From Bacteroidaceae bacterium (GTDB taxonomy: Bacteria; Bacteroidota; Bacteroidia; Bacteroidales; Bacteroidaceae), in assembly GCA_017522915.1 (NCBI GenBank), contig JAFWXX010000053.1, positions 1 to 57,488 of the forward strand: a stretch of 57,488 nucleotides of DNA, given 5' to 3'. This document shows, in pieces, positions 26,200 to 35,682 of this stretch (the first letter of the stretch is position 1; each line of letters opens with the position of its first letter). The position numbers were made by a program, and so were the translations under genes. Below the pieces are notes generated by a model. That model ran no database searches. It was not told the DNA's origin and worked only from the letters and a program-made list of their open reading frames with translations.

Positions 26200-27285
26200 A
26201 TGGACAACAATCGTTATTGTGTGATTATGGCCGGTGGGCAAGGTACGCGTTTGTGGCCGTTGAGCCGAAAGTCACTTCCTAAGCAGTTTCTCGACTTGCT
26301 GGGCTGTGGAAGAACACTGCTTCAGCAGACATACGACCGTTATTGCCGTATTGTTCCGCACGAGAACATAATAGTTGCTACTCATGTCGATTATACCGAT
26401 ATTGTCCGTGAGCAGCTTCCGGATTTGCCCGACTCTCAGGTGATACATGAGCCGGCATTCCGCGGTACAGCTCCAAGCATAGCAAATCTGGCATGTCATA
26501 TACGCACACTTAATCCCAATGCCAATATTGTGGTGGCCCAGAGTGACCAGCTGATACTCGACGAGAGCAAGTTCGTTGATGTAATAAGCAAAGGACTTGA
26601 TTTTGTGGCCGAAAAGAAGAAACTGGTTGTCGTAGGCATTAAGCCAACATGTCCTGAGACACGTTACGGATATATCCAGGCGGAGGGTGTTCCCGAAAAT
26701 GACATTTTTTATAAAGTGCGTACATTTACAGAGAAGCCCGCACTTGAATTTGCAAGAATCTTTATGGAGAGCGGTGAATTCTATTGGAACTCCGGTATAT
26801 ACATCTGGAATGTGCAGACAATCATAGATACCATTTCTACGTATCTGCCTGATATGATGGCTATGCTGGAGAATATATACAGCGAGATTCCTGACAGGGC
26901 GCAGCGTCGTCGCAAGGGGTATGAGATATATACATCCTTCCCGAATGCATCGGTCGATATGAGCGTTATGGAGCGTGCCGACAATGTGTATGTCATGACG
27001 GGTGAGTTCGGATGGGCCGATATCGGTACCTGGGATACTCTTTACGGAACTCTTCCCAAAGACAGTGACGGAAATGTCTTGATCGGCTGCAAGACCCTGA
27101 AATATTCCAGCCATAACAATATGGTTGTGTTGCCAAAGGACAAGCTTGTGGTAATGCAGGGCGTAGATGACCTTGTTGTGGTAGATACTGATGATATACT
27201 TATGATATGCAAGAAAGGCAATGAACGCGATATAAGGAAATTCCTCAACGAAGCTAAGATGAAGCTTGGCGAGAAGATGGCGTAG
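26200..27285 (+). CDS. manC: Mannose-1-phosphate guanylyltransferase
   Basis: Makes GDP-mannose from mannose-1-phosphate and GTP, the donor for mannosyl transfer and the precursor of GDP-fucose. In 361 residues the nucleotide-binding signature is IMAGGQGTRLWPLSRKSLPKQF at about 9-30, followed by a VVGIKPTCPETRYGYIQ block and FTEKP. It is the single-domain form, without the C-terminal phosphomannose isomerase half seen in ManC of enterobacteria. It fits the surface-glycan genes nearby, and in particular the GT10 enzyme if that uses GDP-fucose, but gmd and fcl are not in the window. Confidence 0.93.
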   Translation: MDNNRYCVIMAGGQGTRLWPLSRKSLPKQFLDLLGCGRTLLQQTYDRYCRIVPHENIIVATHVDYTDIVREQLPDLPDSQVIHEPAFRGTAPSIANLACHIRTLNPNANIVVAQSDQLILDESKFVDVISKGLDFVAEKKKLVVVGIKPTCPETRYGYIQAEGVPENDIFYKVRTFTEKPALEFARIFMESGEFYWNSGIYIWNVQTIIDTISTYLPDMMAMLENIYSEIPDRAQRRRKGYEIYTSFPNASVDMSVMERADNVYVMTGEFGWADIGTWDTLYGTLPKDSDGNVLIGCKTLKYSSHNNMVVLPKDKLVVMQGVDDLVVVDTDDILMICKKGNERDIRKFLNEAKMKLGEKMA

Positions 27286-27289
27286 GTGT

Positions 27290-27337
27290 ATAAAATGATT
27301 GGCGGATTGAGTGTATTCAATCCGCCAATCATTTTAT
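27290..27337. terminator. Bidirectional terminator between manC and the lytic transglycosylase gene
   Basis: A perfect 21-bp stem (27290-27310 with 27317-27337) and loop GTGTAT, with A-runs and T-runs on both sides. Its right edge takes in the first base of the TAA stop triplet (27337-27339) of the converging gene. Confidence 0.92.
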
Positions 27338-28338
27338 TATTCAACGACCCATCTGCTGTCGTGCGCCTTAGTCCTGTGCGGGTCGTATTCAAGTGTCTTT
27401 GCATCTGGAATGTTTACCGAATACTCTTTCATGTTTTTGTTTGTGAGTGCAGTACCTCTTATCCAAGGGTTGGCTTCACGTAATTGAAGGTATGTCACTC
27501 CATGCTCCTTTGCGAATGTACCCCAGTTTGTTATTGCAGAATCCACTATAATAGTATCCTTGTGTGGAATCAATGGGTATAGGTCGCTGCTTCTCAGGCA
27601 GAATCCATAGGCCTTCGGGTCGGAAAAGATAGTCTTTACTGCAAGAAGGCGGAATATGTAGCGCGATGTTTCCGGCAGTAGCTTAAGGTTAATGGCCTTT
27701 TCCTCCTTCTGCCCCTCAATGCGTTTTGCTACATTGCCACGTCCGGTGTTATAGCTTGCAGCAACTGTGAGCCAGTCTCCGTATATGCGGTACGATCCTT
27801 TGAGATATTTGCATGCGGCGCGTGTTGCCTTTTCAATGTGGTATCTTTCGTCAACCTCCTTGTTTACCTCCAGTCCGTACTCGCGTCCGGTGCTTTCTAA
27901 AAATTGCCATAAGCCCCCAGCCTTTGCCGGTGAAACGGCTTCAGTATCACCGTTGCTCTCAATTATCATCAGATATTTCAAGTCTTCGGGTACACCGCAC
28001 TCTTTCAGTATAGGCTCTATTATAGGGAACAGACGGTTGGCGCGCTTTATCTGCAGCATTGTGTTTATATGCGAGTAGCTGAAAGCCAGCATCTCCCTGT
28101 CCATGCGTTCACGACGGTCCTGTGTAGTCAGGCTTATCTCTTCTCCTGCGAATGTAACGCTTGCAGGAACATCCGGTGAGAGTACAGTGCTTGGCTGTGG
28201 CCGCTCCATTGTCTCTGTCGGCTTCTGTTCCGTAACTGTCGCGCTGGAAAGAGCTGCTGTTATGCATGCAGTGGCAAGTATTGCAAAAACTGTTGTTGCT
28301 GTCTTTAGTTTCATGTTATTTCGGCTTTTCTTTTCCAA
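27337..28338 (-). CDS. Lytic murein transglycosylase (SLT domain)
   Basis: A peptidoglycan lytic enzyme that cleaves the MurNAc-GlcNAc bond with a 1,6-anhydro product. In 333 residues an N-terminal hydrophobic segment (about 11-33) acts as signal or anchor; the SLT domain spans about 100-230 with the catalytic Glu127 in YLMIIESNG, followed by AGGLWQF and the AASYNTGRGNV motif. The C-terminal 70 residues (WGTFAKEHGVTYLQLREANPWI) resemble a LysM-like cell-wall-binding module. Such a MltD-like layout is common in Bacteroidales. The internal Met9 (28314) is an alternative start that gives a shorter signal peptide. Confidence 0.88.
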   Translation of the reverse strand: MEKKSRNNMKLKTATTVFAILATACITAALSSATVTEQKPTETMERPQPSTVLSPDVPASVTFAGEEISLTTQDRRERMDREMLAFSYSHINTMLQIKRANRLFPIIEPILKECGVPEDLKYLMIIESNGDTEAVSPAKAGGLWQFLESTGREYGLEVNKEVDERYHIEKATRAACKYLKGSYRIYGDWLTVAASYNTGRGNVAKRIEGQKEEKAINLKLLPETSRYIFRLLAVKTIFSDPKAYGFCLRSSDLYPLIPHKDTIIVDSAITNWGTFAKEHGVTYLQLREANPWIRGTALTNKNMKEYSVNIPDAKTLEYDPHRTKAHDSRWVVE

Positions 28339-28387
28339 TTATCTTCTTGTTATATCCATTGTGTGGCATTTGAAGCCAAAAGGATTG

Positions 28388-28418
28388 CAAATGTAGCTTA
28401 TTCCTGCTCAAATAACAA
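28388..28418 (-). promoter_or_regulatory. Promoter for the lytic transglycosylase gene
   Basis: Minus strand TTG (28416-28418), 20-bp spacer, TACATTTG (28388-28395). Confidence 0.6.
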
Positions 28419-28503
28419 GTCTCTTTTGTTGATTCGCATTGCTTTTTTTTGTTCCTTTGCAAATTATTAGGGGAGTATCTCTTTATTTCTTTTTGACATT
28501 CTT

Positions 28504-30126
28504 ATGGGTGAATTTGAAATGATTGCAAAGACCTTTCAGGGTCTCGAAGAGGTTTTGGCAAAGGAGCTTGTCGCTCTTGGTGCGAATAATGTGCAGTTGG
28601 GGCGCAGAATGGTCTCTTTTACAGGAGACAAGGCATTGATGTATAAGGCTAATTTCCATTTGAGAACTGCCGTGCGTATCCTCAAGCCTATAATGCACTT
28701 CAAGGCTGCCGATGCCGACGAGGTTTATAATGTTATAAAGTCCGTAGAGTGGGAGCAGTATCTTGACAGCCGTTCTACCTTCTCTGTAGATTCTGTGGTT
28801 TACAGTGATGTGTTCCGTCATTCCAAATTTGTGGCATACCGTGTCAAGGATGCCATTGCCGATTATTTCAATGAAAAGTCAGGAGAACGCCCTTCGGTCC
28901 GTTTGAATAACCCGGATTTGGTGTTCCATATACATATTGCCGGCGAGGATTGTACTTTGGCTTTTGACAGTTCGGGCGAGTCCCTGCACCGTCGTGGCTA
29001 TCGTGTCGAGACTGGAGCTGCTCCTATAAACGAGGTGCTGGCTGCCGGAATGATTATGCTTACAGGCTGGAACGGCGAATGCGATTTCATAGACCCTATG
29101 TGCGGTTCGGGAACAATCCCTATCGAGGCAGCACTTATTGCCCGTAACATAGCTCCCGGTGTCTATCGCAAGGGATACGCTTTCGAGAAGTGGAAGGATT
29201 TCGACAGCGAACTGTTCAGGTCGATATATGAGGATGACTCTGCTGAACGCGAGTTCAACCATAAGATATACGGTTACGATGTTGACGGCCGAATGGTTGC
29301 ATGTGCACGCAAGAATGTGAAATCGGCCATGATGGGCGATATCGTTGAAATCGAGTGCCGTGACATAAAGGATTTCGTTGAGCCAAAGGAACGTGCTTTG
29401 ATGGTTGTCAACCCTCCTTATGGAGAGCGTCTTGTACTGGAGAATCTTCTGAGCGTGTATAAGGAACTAGGCTCGCGCCTGAAGCATGCTTTCCAGGGCA
29501 ATGAGGCATGGATAATAAGCAGCAGTTACGATTGCTTCGATCAGGTGGGTCTTAAGGCATCGGCCCGTATTCCATTGTATAACGGTGACCTTGACTGCGA
29601 ATTCCGCAAGTACGAACTTTTTCAAGGAAAATACAAGGGATTCAGGGACGAAGGCAATGAACTCAAGAAAGATTTTGCACCTCTTAAGCGCAAGTCCCGT
29701 CTGACTGGGCTTGACGGTGAGTTGCGCCCGTCGCGCAAGGAACGCGAAGAGGATGGCTTCTCGTCAGATATAGACAGCGACTCTATGCGTCGCCGTAGGG
29801 AACTTGAATCGTATTTCGGTACAAAGAATGCCAAGCGCATAGTTGCAGGTCGCGAGCGCAGGGAGTATGACAAGGAGCGTCCTCAGCGTGAAGACCGCAG
29901 GAATGGCCATTACGAAGATAGGCAAGATAACCGTTATGGCAATCGTAAGGAGACACGTGGCGGTGATAGACGTGAAGGACGCGGCGGTTATGGCAACAGA
30001 GAGCGAAGCGGTGCACAGAGAGACCGTTATGAACGCCGTGATGGGGCCGGCAAGCGTCAGCCGTCTCGCGGCAACGGTGATTTCAAACCATTGCGTGGAG
30101 GAAAAAGAGATAGTAAAAGAAAATAA
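28504..30126 (+). CDS. THUMP-domain 23S rRNA N2-guanine methyltransferase (RlmL/YcbY N-terminal type) with RG-rich C-terminal tail
   Basis: 540 residues. A THUMP RNA-binding domain (about 45-160) precedes a Rossmann methyltransferase domain with SAM-binding DPMCGSGTIPIE at 197-208 and the catalytic NPPYGER at 303-309. These are the features of the RlmL-type enzymes that make m2G2445 in 23S rRNA. From about 388 the protein becomes charged and then, from about 440, a low-complexity Arg/Gly/Asp/Tyr tail with many RGG-like and RDR/NR repeats ending in a KRDSKRK segment. The RlmK half of the E. coli fusion is absent. purD follows after 27 bp. Confidence 0.88.
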   Translation: MGEFEMIAKTFQGLEEVLAKELVALGANNVQLGRRMVSFTGDKALMYKANFHLRTAVRILKPIMHFKAADADEVYNVIKSVEWEQYLDSRSTFSVDSVVYSDVFRHSKFVAYRVKDAIADYFNEKSGERPSVRLNNPDLVFHIHIAGEDCTLAFDSSGESLHRRGYRVETGAAPINEVLAAGMIMLTGWNGECDFIDPMCGSGTIPIEAALIARNIAPGVYRKGYAFEKWKDFDSELFRSIYEDDSAEREFNHKIYGYDVDGRMVACARKNVKSAMMGDIVEIECRDIKDFVEPKERALMVVNPPYGERLVLENLLSVYKELGSRLKHAFQGNEAWIISSSYDCFDQVGLKASARIPLYNGDLDCEFRKYELFQGKYKGFRDEGNELKKDFAPLKRKSRLTGLDGELRPSRKEREEDGFSSDIDSDSMRRRRELESYFGTKNAKRIVAGRERREYDKERPQREDRRNGHYEDRQDNRYGNRKETRGGDRREGRGGYGNRERSGAQRDRYERRDGAGKRQPSRGNGDFKPLRGGKRDSKRK

Positions 30127-30153
30127 TCATTTCAACATTAGAAAACATATATT

Positions 30154-31422
30154 ATGAAGATATTGCTTTTAGGTAGCGGAGGCCGCGAACATGCTCTTGC
30201 GTGGAAGATAGCTCAAAGTCCAAAGGTCGATAAACTGTTCATTGCTCCTGGCAATGCCGGAACAAAGGAGGTTGGCGAGAATGTAGATATCAAGGTTACA
30301 GACTTTGATTCCATTGCGGCCTTTGTGCTCGAAAATGGTGTTGATATGGTTGTTGTCGGTCCTGAGGACCCGCTGGTAAAAGGCATCTATGACTATTTTC
30401 AGGATAGTGAGGCTCTTAAAGGCATCTCTGTCATTGGGCCGACTAAGGCTGCGGCCGAGCTTGAGGGAAGCAAGAGCTTTGCAAAGGACTTCATGCAGCG
30501 TCATTCAATTCCTACAGCAGCATACAAGGCTTTTACTGCTGCAGAGAAAGGGGATGCATACCAGTTCCTTGAGGGGCTTAAGGCTCCGTATGTCCTGAAA
30601 GCCGATGGCCTTTGTGCAGGAAAGGGAGTGCTTATTTTGCCTACATTGGAAGAGGCAAAGAGCAGTCTTGATGAGATGTTCGACGGTATGTTCGGAGACT
30701 CTTCGGCAACAGTTGTCATAGAGGAGTTTCTCGATGGCATTGAGTGTTCTGTATTTGTTCTCACCGACGGAAAGGATTATGTAATATTGCCGGAAGCAAA
30801 GGACTACAAGCGCATAGGTGAGGGAAATACCGGGCTGAATACAGGAGGTATGGGTTCTATCTCGCCTGTTCCTTTCGCAACGCCTGAGTGGATGAAGAAG
30901 GTCGAGGAGAGGATAATACGTCCGACTGTCGATGGCCTTGTAAAGGATAATCTGCTGTATAAGGGATTTATCTTCTTCGGTCTGATAAATGTTGATGGCG
31001 AGCCGATGGTAATCGAGTACAATGTGCGTATGGGTGACCCTGAAACAGAGTCAGTTATGCTCCGTCTCAAGAGTGATATTGTAGAACTGTTCGAAAAGGT
31101 TGCATCCGGAACTCTGGCCGGAACCTCTGTTGAGTTTGACGAACGCAATGCAGTATGTGTGATGCTTGTGTCGGGAGGATACCCCGAACATTACGGCAAG
31201 GGCTACGAAATAACCGGTTTCGAGAATGTGAAGGATAGCATCCTGTTCCATGCCGGAACCGCCGATAAAGACGGCAAGGTTGTTACAGCCGGTGGCCGTG
31301 TCATAGCTGCTGTGTCATATGGTTCTACTCGTGCCGAGGCTTTGGAGAAATCGTTCAAGGCTGCAAATGCGATTGATTTCGAAAAGAAATACTTTAGGGG
31401 AGATATAGGCTTTGATTTATAA
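30154..31422 (+). CDS. purD: Phosphoribosylamine-glycine ligase
   Basis: The second step of purine synthesis, ligating glycine to phosphoribosylamine with ATP. 422 residues, standard length: N-terminal [31 protein letters not shown], an ATP-grasp domain with [11 protein letters not shown] and the [16 protein letters not shown] signature, and a C-terminal domain with the sugar-nucleotide-like [16 protein letters not shown] loop. The stop region overlaps a TTG start of the next gene by 11 bp. Confidence 0.96.
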   Translation: MKILLLGSGGREHALAWKIAQSPKVDKLFIAPGNAGTKEVGENVDIKVTDFDSIAAFVLENGVDMVVVGPEDPLVKGIYDYFQDSEALKGISVIGPTKAAAELEGSKSFAKDFMQRHSIPTAAYKAFTAAEKGDAYQFLEGLKAPYVLKADGLCAGKGVLILPTLEEAKSSLDEMFDGMFGDSSATVVIEEFLDGIECSVFVLTDGKDYVILPEAKDYKRIGEGNTGLNTGGMGSISPVPFATPEWMKKVEERIIRPTVDGLVKDNLLYKGFIFFGLINVDGEPMVIEYNVRMGDPETESVMLRLKSDIVELFEKVASGTLAGTSVEFDERNAVCVMLVSGGYPEHYGKGYEITGFENVKDSILFHAGTADKDGKVVTAGGRVIAAVSYGSTRAEALEKSFKAANAIDFEKKYFRGDIGFDL

Positions 31423-32380
31423 CAAGTCGATACAAGGACGTTTCGTTACAGGAATATTTACAATGCCGGTGCTGCTGTCATGCGCTCTGGCATTGTGGCT
31501 TTTTGTGGCAATAGCCGGAGAATTCAGGGATGATGTTTTGTCGTCATCAGCTCCCTCATGCAATTTTTTGACAAGATCGTTGTCATTGCTGTGTTACATA
31601 GCTGTTGCCTTTATATTGAACCATCTTCATCTTTTTGAGAGAAGGGTGGGGTGGCTCATGTCGCTATTTATATGGCTTATTGCCCTTTCAATGCATGTCA
31701 GCTATGATTTCCATGTCGCCTTTTCTGCAATGGCACTGGCTGCATCTGTAGCTATGCTCTTCTCGTGTCAGGTTACGGCTGAGCATGAGAGGGTTCTGTT
31801 TGCTGTTTTTGCACTTATAGGAAGTGTGTCATTGCTCACTCCTGTCTTTTTATTGATATTGCCGGTACTGGTGTCATTTACCTTTATCTCGAATACAATT
31901 ACTGTGAAGAGGGGCTTTGCTATGCTGCTTGGCTTGTTGACGCCTTTCTGGTTGATTTTCGGTGCTTCTTATGTGTATGAGCCGGCTCGAATGCTGTTTT
32001 CGGGCATGCAAGGCTTCTTTACCGGCGGAATGTTCATGGTTGCAATGCCTCCGTTCCATATACTATTGTCCGTAGTTGCCGAACTGTTGGTTCTTGTCCC
32101 GGCATCAGTGCTTTTTTTTACCTCTTCATCTCCCGGCAAGCCTGTATTGAGGAAGAGACTCAGTCTTGTACTTTTGCTCAACAGTTATCTGATGTTGTTG
32201 TCGTTTCTCCTTCCTTTGCATAGCGAACTGCTTTATGCGTGCCGTATTCCGGGTACAGCGGTTCTGATGTCGTATTTATTTATACAGAAAATAACAAAGT
32301 TGTCAAATATATACTTTATATTTGTGAATCTGTTTTGGGTTTCTTTTGCATCATATAGCCTATGGATGGGACTGTTTTAG
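31412..32380 (+). CDS. Multi-pass membrane protein, unknown
   Basis: 322 residues from a TTG start at 31412 that overlaps the end of purD by 11 bp; the first internal ATG would be 31463, 17 residues later, leaving a cleaner hydrophobic start. The protein has about eight membrane segments with short loops. No catalytic motif or known signature is visible. The overlap on the upstream side and a 19-bp overlap with the next membrane-protein gene suggest translational coupling in a purD operon. I do not recognise the family. Confidence 0.65.
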   Translation: MIYNKSIQGRFVTGIFTMPVLLSCALALWLFVAIAGEFRDDVLSSSAPSCNFLTRSLSLLCYIAVAFILNHLHLFERRVGWLMSLFIWLIALSMHVSYDFHVAFSAMALAASVAMLFSCQVTAEHERVLFAVFALIGSVSLLTPVFLLILPVLVSFTFISNTITVKRGFAMLLGLLTPFWLIFGASYVYEPARMLFSGMQGFFTGGMFMVAMPPFHILLSVVAELLVLVPASVLFFTSSSPGKPVLRKRLSLVLLLNSYLMLLSFLLPLHSELLYACRIPGTAVLMSYLFIQKITKLSNIYFIFVNLFWVSFASYSLWMGLF

Positions 32381-32832
32381 AATTTTTCAAGGATTATGGG
32401 TATCTTGGGATGGGAGTGCTCTCATTCCTCTCCGGAACAGTTGTGCCGATAACAAGCGAAGTTCTTCTGGTCTTTTTCCTTAATTTGGGACTTAATGCAA
32501 TAGGCATTACTCTTGTCGCAACACTCGGAAATACTCTGGGTGGCGTGACATGCTTCTTGATGGGCTACCTTACAACAAAAGAGCGTGCACAGAAATTCTT
32601 CAAGATATCGGACAAGAGAATGAAACGTGCCGACAAGCTTATCCAGAAGTATGGATATTGGGCAGCAGGAGTTTCGTTTGTTCCTATTTTCGGTGAAGCA
32701 CTGCTGGTGACTTTGGGTGTGATGCGTGTTGACAGATATAAGGTAATAGCTGTTATGGCTGCGGGAAAGCTAATCCGTTATGCGTTTATAACAGCTTCAT
32801 ATACAGGCCTTTCTTCTTTTTTTGATTTCTAA
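32362..32832 (+). CDS. YqaA-type SNARE-associated/DedA-like membrane protein
   Basis: 156 residues with about four membrane segments. The blocks FLSGTVVPITSEVLLVFFL, GNTLGGVTCFLMGYLTTKE and KYGYWAAGVSFVPIFGEALL match the small YqaA branch of the DedA/VTT family: a re-entrant motif with conserved Pro and Glu, a Gly-rich segment, and an amphipathic helix near the end. The family is implicated in lipid scrambling or flipping at the inner membrane. It overlaps the preceding gene by 19 bp, so it is translationally coupled. Confidence 0.8.
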   Translation: MDGTVLEFFKDYGYLGMGVLSFLSGTVVPITSEVLLVFFLNLGLNAIGITLVATLGNTLGGVTCFLMGYLTTKERAQKFFKISDKRMKRADKLIQKYGYWAAGVSFVPIFGEALLVTLGVMRVDRYKVIAVMAAGKLIRYAFITASYTGLSSFFDF

Positions 32833-32854
32833 AGGATTTTTGCTTCCGGTATTT

Positions 32855-33631
32855 TTAGTATGATGCCGATGCCTTTATTCCGGATTCTTGCAGCAGGGCT
32901 ACGATTCTGTCAAGTTCTTCCTTAGTTGCTTTTGACAACCCGTCTTGTGGGGTTTCGCGGTCTATTGTATATATCATCACTTCGCGCGGTACAATTTTCT
33001 TTACTGCTTCAAGCCAGGGCAATACGTATTTGTCTGTAGTGTTGTCAAGCTCCTTGCCGTCAACAGTACCTTTGAGGAACATGGTCTGTATAACGGCTCT
33101 TCCATTGAAAGCCTTCATCTTTTCGATGATTGCACTAAGGTCGTATCTCCCCGTAGGGCGGTCAAGCGTCCTTATGTAGTCTGCATCAACGGTGTCGAGT
33201 TTCAGTATGTTGTTGTCGACCTTGCATAGTGCTTCAAAAACCTTCTCCCTCGTTATCAGTGTGGCATTTGTCAGCACACTTACCTTTGCTTTCGGGCAGT
33301 ACCTGTCACGCAACGCAATGGTGTCATCGATTATATCATTGAATTGCGGGTGGATGGTGGGTTCGCCGTTGCCTGCAAATGTAAGGACATCAGGCAGTGC
33401 ATCTTCTCTGCTCATTTCTATGAGTTTTTTCTCTAATGCATCAGCGACCTCTTCCCGTGTAGGCAACGGAGACTTTGCTCTTCTGTCGGTGTTGAATCCG
33501 CATTCGCAATAGAGGCAGTCGAATGTACACACTTTGCCGTCGTTGGGCAATAGGTTTATTCCTAATGATATTCCGAGTCTGCGGCTTTTTACCGGGCCGA
33601 ATATCGGAGATGGGAAGAGTATTGTAGGCAT
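32855..33631 (-). CDS. Radical SAM protein (COG0731-like)
   Basis: 258 residues. The 4Fe-4S cluster motif CxxxCxxC is at CTFDCLYC, near residue 35, preceded by GPVKSRRLGISLGINLLP. The SAM-binding region TFAGNGEPTIHP matches the GxGEPT box. This architecture, close to archaeal/eukaryal TYW1-like tRNA-modification enzymes but without their flavodoxin half, is widely found in bacteria with no assigned substrate. It stands alone on the minus strand. Confidence 0.85.
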   Translation of the reverse strand: MPTILFPSPIFGPVKSRRLGISLGINLLPNDGKVCTFDCLYCECGFNTDRRAKSPLPTREEVADALEKKLIEMSREDALPDVLTFAGNGEPTIHPQFNDIIDDTIALRDRYCPKAKVSVLTNATLITREKVFEALCKVDNNILKLDTVDADYIRTLDRPTGRYDLSAIIEKMKAFNGRAVIQTMFLKGTVDGKELDNTTDKYVLPWLEAVKKIVPREVMIYTIDRETPQDGLSKATKEELDRIVALLQESGIKASASY

Positions 33632-33654
33632 AAGTCTATAATTGTTGTCTTGTA

Positions 33655-33683
33655 CAAAGATAGCAATAAATATTTAACATCAA
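33655..33683 (-). promoter_or_regulatory. Promoter for the radical SAM gene
   Basis: Minus strand TTG (33681-33683), 18-bp spacer, TATCTTTG (33655-33662), 24 bases before the ATG. Confidence 0.6.
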
Positions 33684-33758
33684 TAGGTTGTAAAAGGATG
33701 TGATACGAGCAATGATACCAAATTGCAGGGCATGTCTGTATTTTTGCCGTTGCAAGTG

Positions 33759-33787
33759 TTGAAAAAGAATATTTTTTCGTAAGTTTG
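33759..33787 (+). promoter_or_regulatory. Promoter for the surface-glycan/phosphonate gene cluster
   Basis: TTG (33759-33761), 18-bp spacer, TAAGTTTG (33780-33787). A second TAnnTTTG match, TATTTTTG, lies at 33739-33746. Both precede the kinase gene and no later clear promoter is seen before 36660. Confidence 0.5.
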
Positions 33788-33870
33788 TGGATGATAGCAA
33801 CATTATTGTCAATTCCGTATGAATCTTTTTATGGGATTGCGTTGTGTGCAGGCAGAAAGACGGTTATGGT

Positions 33871-34638
33871 ATGAAAATTGTTATAGCAGCAGAATTCGAG
33901 TATCTTAAAGGATGGTTGTCCTCCATAGACAGGCTTATGGAGGCACCTGATGACAAAATACTTTATAATGGGCGTAATAAGATTGTTCTGTGTTGTTCTC
34001 CGCAGGGAGACAAACTTGTTATAAAAAGATATAAAAAGCATAATATAATAAAAAGGATTGTTTATACGCTTTTCAAGCCTAACAAGGCAAAACGTGCATT
34101 CAGGAATGCCGTGGAGTTGAGAAACAGAAACTTTGATACGCCACACGAGGTTGCCTATGCCGAGAAAAGTTGTTTTGGCTTTATAACCCAGGTCTATTAT
34201 GTATGCGCTTTTACAGACGGCAAGAGTGTCCGTTCGGAATTGATAGAACGTGAACCCTATAATGCAGATCTTGCTGGTGCATATGCCGGATTTGTTGCAT
34301 CTTTGCACGATGCGGGGGTCTTGCATAAGGATTTGAATCCAACTAATGTCTTGTATAGAAAGGAACAGGGTTCCTACAGGTTTGAATTGATTGACATCAA
34401 CAGGATGCGATTTTACGAAGAGGCGGTGCCCAAAAAGGAGTGTATGGAGAATCTTACCCTTTTCTGGTGGCTTACCGACGTTTACAGGTATGTTCTTGGC
34501 AAGTATGCCATGAATAGGGGATGGTCGCAGAATGATGTGGATGAGGCTGTGCGTGTCAAGCAGCGTCACGACCGTAGTTGGGTTAGAAGAAAGAAATTTA
34601 CAGGATTAATAAAGAAGTATATTTTAGGAAAGAGATAG
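33871..34638 (+). CDS. LPS core sugar kinase, Kdo kinase/WaaP/InaA-like
   Basis: 255 residues from the ATG at 33871; a GTG at 33844 would add nine residues. It has an eukaryotic-like kinase fold: the ATP-binding Lys in VIKRYK (about 50-55), a catalytic loop HKDLNPTN at 152-159 with Asp154 and Asn159, and the metal-binding Asp in LIDINR. These match the lipopolysaccharide kinases that phosphorylate Kdo or heptose of the inner core. In Bacteroidales, phosphorylated Kdo is the expected product, but the acceptor is an inference. It is the first gene of the glycan cluster and the GT10 gene starts 2 bp downstream. Confidence 0.82.
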   Translation: MKIVIAAEFEYLKGWLSSIDRLMEAPDDKILYNGRNKIVLCCSPQGDKLVIKRYKKHNIIKRIVYTLFKPNKAKRAFRNAVELRNRNFDTPHEVAYAEKSCFGFITQVYYVCAFTDGKSVRSELIEREPYNADLAGAYAGFVASLHDAGVLHKDLNPTNVLYRKEQGSYRFELIDINRMRFYEEAVPKKECMENLTLFWWLTDVYRYVLGKYAMNRGWSQNDVDEAVRVKQRHDRSWVRRKKFTGLIKKYILGKR

Positions 34639-34640
34639 CA

Positions 34641-35660
34641 GTGATGAAAAAGGTTCTTATTTTGACACAAGACCCCTTGGTCAGCCTGAGGCAAACTGTT
34701 GGTGGCAACGGTATCAGTGATGATGGGAAATGCCGTTTCTATATAAACGATATTGACTCGTCTCCCGATTTTATTGTTGTCAAGGGTAAAGGTATAAGTT
34801 CTGCTAAACAGTTTCAGCTCCCCAAGAACAGGACGATGCTTGTCACATGTGAACCTTACGGGATAGTGGAATACCCTAGAGGTTATTGTGAACAGTTCGG
34901 AACAGTCCTTGCATGTCAGCCGGGTCTTAAGGTTTCTCCCGGAAGCGGAACCAGAGTGATATATACTCCAGCCGTATTGCCATGGTTTGTCGGCGGTATT
35001 TTTGAGAATGGCGGCTGCAGAATAACGAGAAACCGTGAGGAGATACTGTTGTCTGAGCCAAAGAAAGAGAAATTTATGTCTGTCGTGACAAGCAAGAAGG
35101 CATTCACAAAAGGTCATGTTGACAGGCTCCGTTTTATAAGAAAACTGAAAGACAGGTTCGGTGACAAGGTTGATATCTTCGGTGGAGGGTTCAAACGTTT
35201 TGATGACAAATGGGATGCAATAGCTCCTTATAAGTATCACATTGTCATAGAGAACTCTGAATGCGACTATTATTGGACTGAGAAGCTGTCCGATTGTTAT
35301 CTGGCAGGAGCCTATCCTTTGTATCATGGCTGTACCAATGTGAAGGAGTATTTTCCTGAGTCGTCATTTACCCCAATAGACATATGCGATTTCGATAGTG
35401 TGGCGGAGATAATAAACAAGATAGACAAAGAAGGAACATATGAAAAGAATCTTGATGCTATCAATGATGCGAAGCTTAGGGTTGTAGGCGAGCACAATAT
35501 GTTCAATATTATTGCAAGGGCTGTTTCTGAGATAGAAATGGACAATTTGGAGGGAACGACCGAAATAAAACCGGCTTCATCTTTCTTCTCTCTCCATAAT
35601 CTCTATCTTCATACAATAGAATGGAGTTATTATAAACTCCTAGGCAGATATTTTTTGTAA
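34641..35660 (+). CDS. Glycosyltransferase family 10 (fucosyltransferase-like)
   Basis: 339 residues. The C-terminal half carries the GT10 signature YKYHIVIENSECDYYWTEKL (about 197-216), followed by LAGAYPLYHGCTNVKEYFPESSF, which corresponds to the family's ENS...DY-x-TEKL and AxPVV-x-G blocks that bind the GDP-sugar. Most characterised members are alpha-1,3/1,4-fucosyltransferases using GDP-fucose. The N-terminal half is divergent, as is usual for acceptor-side domains. Position among LPS-type genes suggests decoration of a surface glycan. Sugar and linkage cannot be deduced. Confidence 0.82.
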   Translation: MMKKVLILTQDPLVSLRQTVGGNGISDDGKCRFYINDIDSSPDFIVVKGKGISSAKQFQLPKNRTMLVTCEPYGIVEYPRGYCEQFGTVLACQPGLKVSPGSGTRVIYTPAVLPWFVGGIFENGGCRITRNREEILLSEPKKEKFMSVVTSKKAFTKGHVDRLRFIRKLKDRFGDKVDIFGGGFKRFDDKWDAIAPYKYHIVIENSECDYYWTEKLSDCYLAGAYPLYHGCTNVKEYFPESSFTPIDICDFDSVAEIINKIDKEGTYEKNLDAINDAKLRVVGEHNMFNIIARAVSEIEMDNLEGTTEIKPASSFFSLHNLYLHTIEWSYYKLLGRYFL

Positions 35661-35682
35661 TGTACAAGAAAACCGGTACTGT

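Noticed and set aside
26272-27114. Minus-strand open frame of 280 codons over manC
   Set aside because: Antisense to a gene with intact nucleotidyltransferase motifs.
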